A stretch of 64,000 nt of DNA from Lentisphaeria bacterium. GTDB taxonomy: Bacteria > Verrucomicrobiota > Lentisphaeria > Victivallales > Victivallaceae. The stretch covers positions 1-64,000 of the forward strand of contig JABLYX010000013.1 of the NCBI GenBank assembly GCA_018265615.1, read 5' to 3'. Position numbers and translations under genes: made by a program. This document shows positions 62,577 to 64,000 of the stretch, in pieces. A model generated the notes under the pieces. That model ran no database searches and was not told where the DNA came from. It saw only the letters and a program-made list of their open reading frames with translations. The stretch's first letter is position 1. Each line of letters begins with the position of its first letter.

Positions 62577-63702
62577 CGGCCTGCCTCCGCGGATCGATAT
62601 CACCCAGGGCGCACATCTGCCGGATGCTCGCAAGATCCGCCGCCGACTGCGAAGCGTACTCCTTCGGGAGTTCAATCCGCTCCGCGAGATCGACCGCCAT
62701 CGAAAGCGCGGTCACGCAGTCGATGATGAACTGCCTGCGGCAGCCGTCCTCATCCGACGGATTCCCCTCGGCGCGCAGCATATGGCAGTCGAATTCGACC
62801 GCCCCCTTCCAGCCGACCCGGTTCAGCGCGTGGAACATCATGACCGTCTCCTTGAGTCCCTCAGGCCCGATGAGCGGCGGGAAATCGTTGTCGAACTGCG
62901 CCTTGATCTGCGAGCCGAAATGCAGGAACTTCAGCTTGTCCATGCTGCACAGATAGGCCACCGTCATGCAGGCGTTCATGAGCGCCATCGACTCGTGCTG
63001 CAGCAGCTCCGGATTCACGCCCCAGAAGCCGGGCTCCTTCAGCTTGCCGCAGATGAATCCCGCCGCGTGCCCGCTGGTCGGCAGGAACATCTGGCCGCGC
63101 GGCTCGTTCGGCTTCGGTTCGATCGTAGCGCCGATATAGTTCGTCATATTGTTCGTGCGGATGTAGTCGGTCACATGGTTCAGCCCCTCCGCGAGCCACT
63201 CGTAGACCTGCTCCCACTGCGTCACGACCGGAACCTCGAAGCCGTCGCGGGCGACCCAGTAGATATAGTATTTCGCGCCGAAAAAACGGCCGATGCGCAG
63301 CGTGCGCTCGACCTTCAGCGCGGCGAGGCGGCGGATCTCCGGATCCGGGTTGCAGAGTCCGCCGTCGCGGAACAGCCGGTTCCCGTGCAGGCTGCAGATC
63401 GAGGCATGGACCTTCACGCCCGCATCGTCCAGCACGGCCTTGATCTCGCGCAGTCTGCGGCAGGCGGGGCTCGCCGGGTCGAGGTCGTCCTCCGGGTGCT
63501 CCGGATCCCACGGCACAAGGTCGTCGTCATGGTAGCTCGTCGCCTCGATGTACCCCTCGCGCCCGGCCCAGGCGATCAGCTTCGCGATTTCGAGCGAATC
63601 GGCGCGGGAGAGCACCGCCCCGCCGAACGGATCGCTCAACGGGCTGCCCACGCACCAGAACGGCATCGAACGATAAGTCACGCATCCCCGATTGAAATCC
63701 AT
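62554..63702 (-). CDS. xylA: Xylose isomerase
   Basis: 382 aa, close to the short, actinobacterial class. SYHDDDLVPW supplies the catalytic His58 and Asp61, GATIEPKPNEPRGQMF the metal ligand Glu195 and Lys197, and GFWGVNPELLQHESMA and EFDCHM further metal residues. Converts D-xylose to D-xylulose in the cytoplasm. GGGAGG precedes ATG 63702; the longer frame to 63939 crosses the divergent promoter. First gene of a xylA-xylB operon. Confidence 0.88.
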   Translation of the reverse strand: MDFNRGCVTYRSMPFWCVGSPLSDPFGGAVLSRADSLEIAKLIAWAGREGYIEATSYHDDDLVPWDPEHPEDDLDPASPACRRLREIKAVLDDAGVKVHASICSLHGNRLFRDGGLCNPDPEIRRLAALKVERTLRIGRFFGAKYYIYWVARDGFEVPVVTQWEQVYEWLAEGLNHVTDYIRTNNMTNYIGATIEPKPNEPRGQMFLPTSGHAAGFICGKLKEPGFWGVNPELLQHESMALMNACMTVAYLCSMDKLKFLHFGSQIKAQFDNDFPPLIGPEGLKETVMMFHALNRVGWKGAVEFDCHMLRAEGNPSDEDGCRRQFIIDCVTALSMAVDLAERIELPKEYASQSAADLASIRQMCALGDIDPRRQADGALARN

Positions 63703-63766
63703 AGTTTCAGCCTCCCTGTTCTGTTGGTTTCCATTGATGAATATAGCCGCATTTCTCATCATTTCC

Positions 63767-63795
63767 TTGAATTTCTCAACAAAAAAGGGTATTAT
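63767..63795 (+). promoter_or_regulatory. Promoter of the AraC gene at the window edge
   Basis: TTGAAT, 17 nt, TATTAT ending only 6 nt before ATG 63802, so transcription would start at or very near the start codon. Confidence 0.5.
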
Positions 63796-63801
63796 ATCAC
63801 C

Positions 63802-64000
63802 ATGATGGCGGAAAAATCGACAAAAGCGCTTGGCGCATATTACTTTGAGAACCCGGAGCTGCCGGTCGCCGTCGCGGAAGTCAGGGCGGCGGCGGAGACG
63901 CAGCATGCGCACGATCTCACCGCGCGGGAGCACTGTCACGATTTCTCGGAGCTGGTGCTCATCACGGCCGGCAGCGGATCGCAGTTCATCGACGGCGCGG
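63802..64000 (+). CDS. AraC-family regulator, N-terminal part (3' end outside window)
   Basis: The open frame runs from ATG 63802 (or ATG 63805) to the window end, 66 codons. REHCHDFSELVLITAGSGSQF is the start of an AraC-type cupin sensor. The DNA-binding part is not in view. Divergent from xylA-xylB and possibly its regulator. If the predicted promoter is right, the mRNA is nearly leaderless. Confidence 0.7.
   Translation, partial: MMAEKSTKALGAYYFENPELPVAVAEVRAAAETQHAHDLTAREHCHDFSELVLITAGSGSQFIDGA

Noticed and set aside
1..64000. CRISPR array, insertion sequence or rRNA operon
   Set aside because: No regularly spaced repeats, no transposase motifs and no rRNA sequence were recognised.

Overview
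This window is GC-rich chromosomal DNA that reads like a gut-type member of the Lentisphaerota (PVC superphylum, Victivallis-like). This is inferred from three things: five prepilin-like genes with the FTLIELLVVIAIIAIL N-terminus and an H...DGH C-terminus, large secreted glycan-degrading enzymes with Sec signals, and LacI/GntR/AraC-type sugar regulators spread through the locus. No transposase, phage gene, CRISPR array or rRNA gene was seen.

Layout. 0-5 kb: the end of a cupin-like protein gene, then a convergent hybrid sensor kinase. 5-12 kb: GntR-type regulator, pseudopilin, 1174-aa secreted protein of unknown function, cytoplasmic GH36-like alpha-galactosidase. 12-17 kb: tRNA-Lys, AraC regulator, an amino-sugar salvage locus (APH-fold sugar kinase, nucleotidyltransferase, divergent nagA), tRNA-Ser. 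17-25 kb: a poorly coding stretch, LacI regulator, a second hybrid kinase, a DsrE-family protein, another non-coding stretch. 25-35 kb: SGNH esterase; then a LamG-like protein, LacI regulator, pseudopilin, heparinase II/III-like lyase, MFS transporter and Gfo/Idh/MocA dehydrogenase; nitroreductase. 35-41 kb: clan GH-A glycosidase, YcxB-like protein, TetR regulator with methyltransferase, small proteins. 41-51 kb: GH78-like rhamnosidase divergent from GntR-type regulator, pseudopilin, an 11-Asp-box GH74/sialidase-like protein, an NPCBM/epimerase-like protein and an esterase. 51-55 kb: LacI regulator, pseudopilin, GH5 cellulase-like enzyme. 55-64 kb: XylR-like regulator divergent from pseudopilin, clan GH-A enzyme and six-hairpin glycosidase; xylA-xylB; start of an AraC regulator.

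How the genes work together. The main pattern is a cassette repeated five times: sugar-type regulator, then a pseudopilin, then within 1-18 nt a large protein with a Sec signal peptide, often followed by cytoplasmic enzymes or a transporter. Several regulators have near-consensus sigma-70 promoters with a 17-nt spacer and repeated DNA motifs at the start region. In two cassettes the same motif recurs at a second promoter (TAAACTAGTTTA in front of the GH5 pseudopilin; GCCCGATTGG in front of the divergent GH78 gene). I infer independently induced glycan-use units, each with its own pseudopilin.

Other structure includes a family of three-hairpin repeats in two copies 37 kb apart, two paralogous hybrid kinases with different sensor domains, and several short ORFs near promoters. 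Start codons were chosen from ribosome-binding sites, so many genes begin downstream of the longest open frame.
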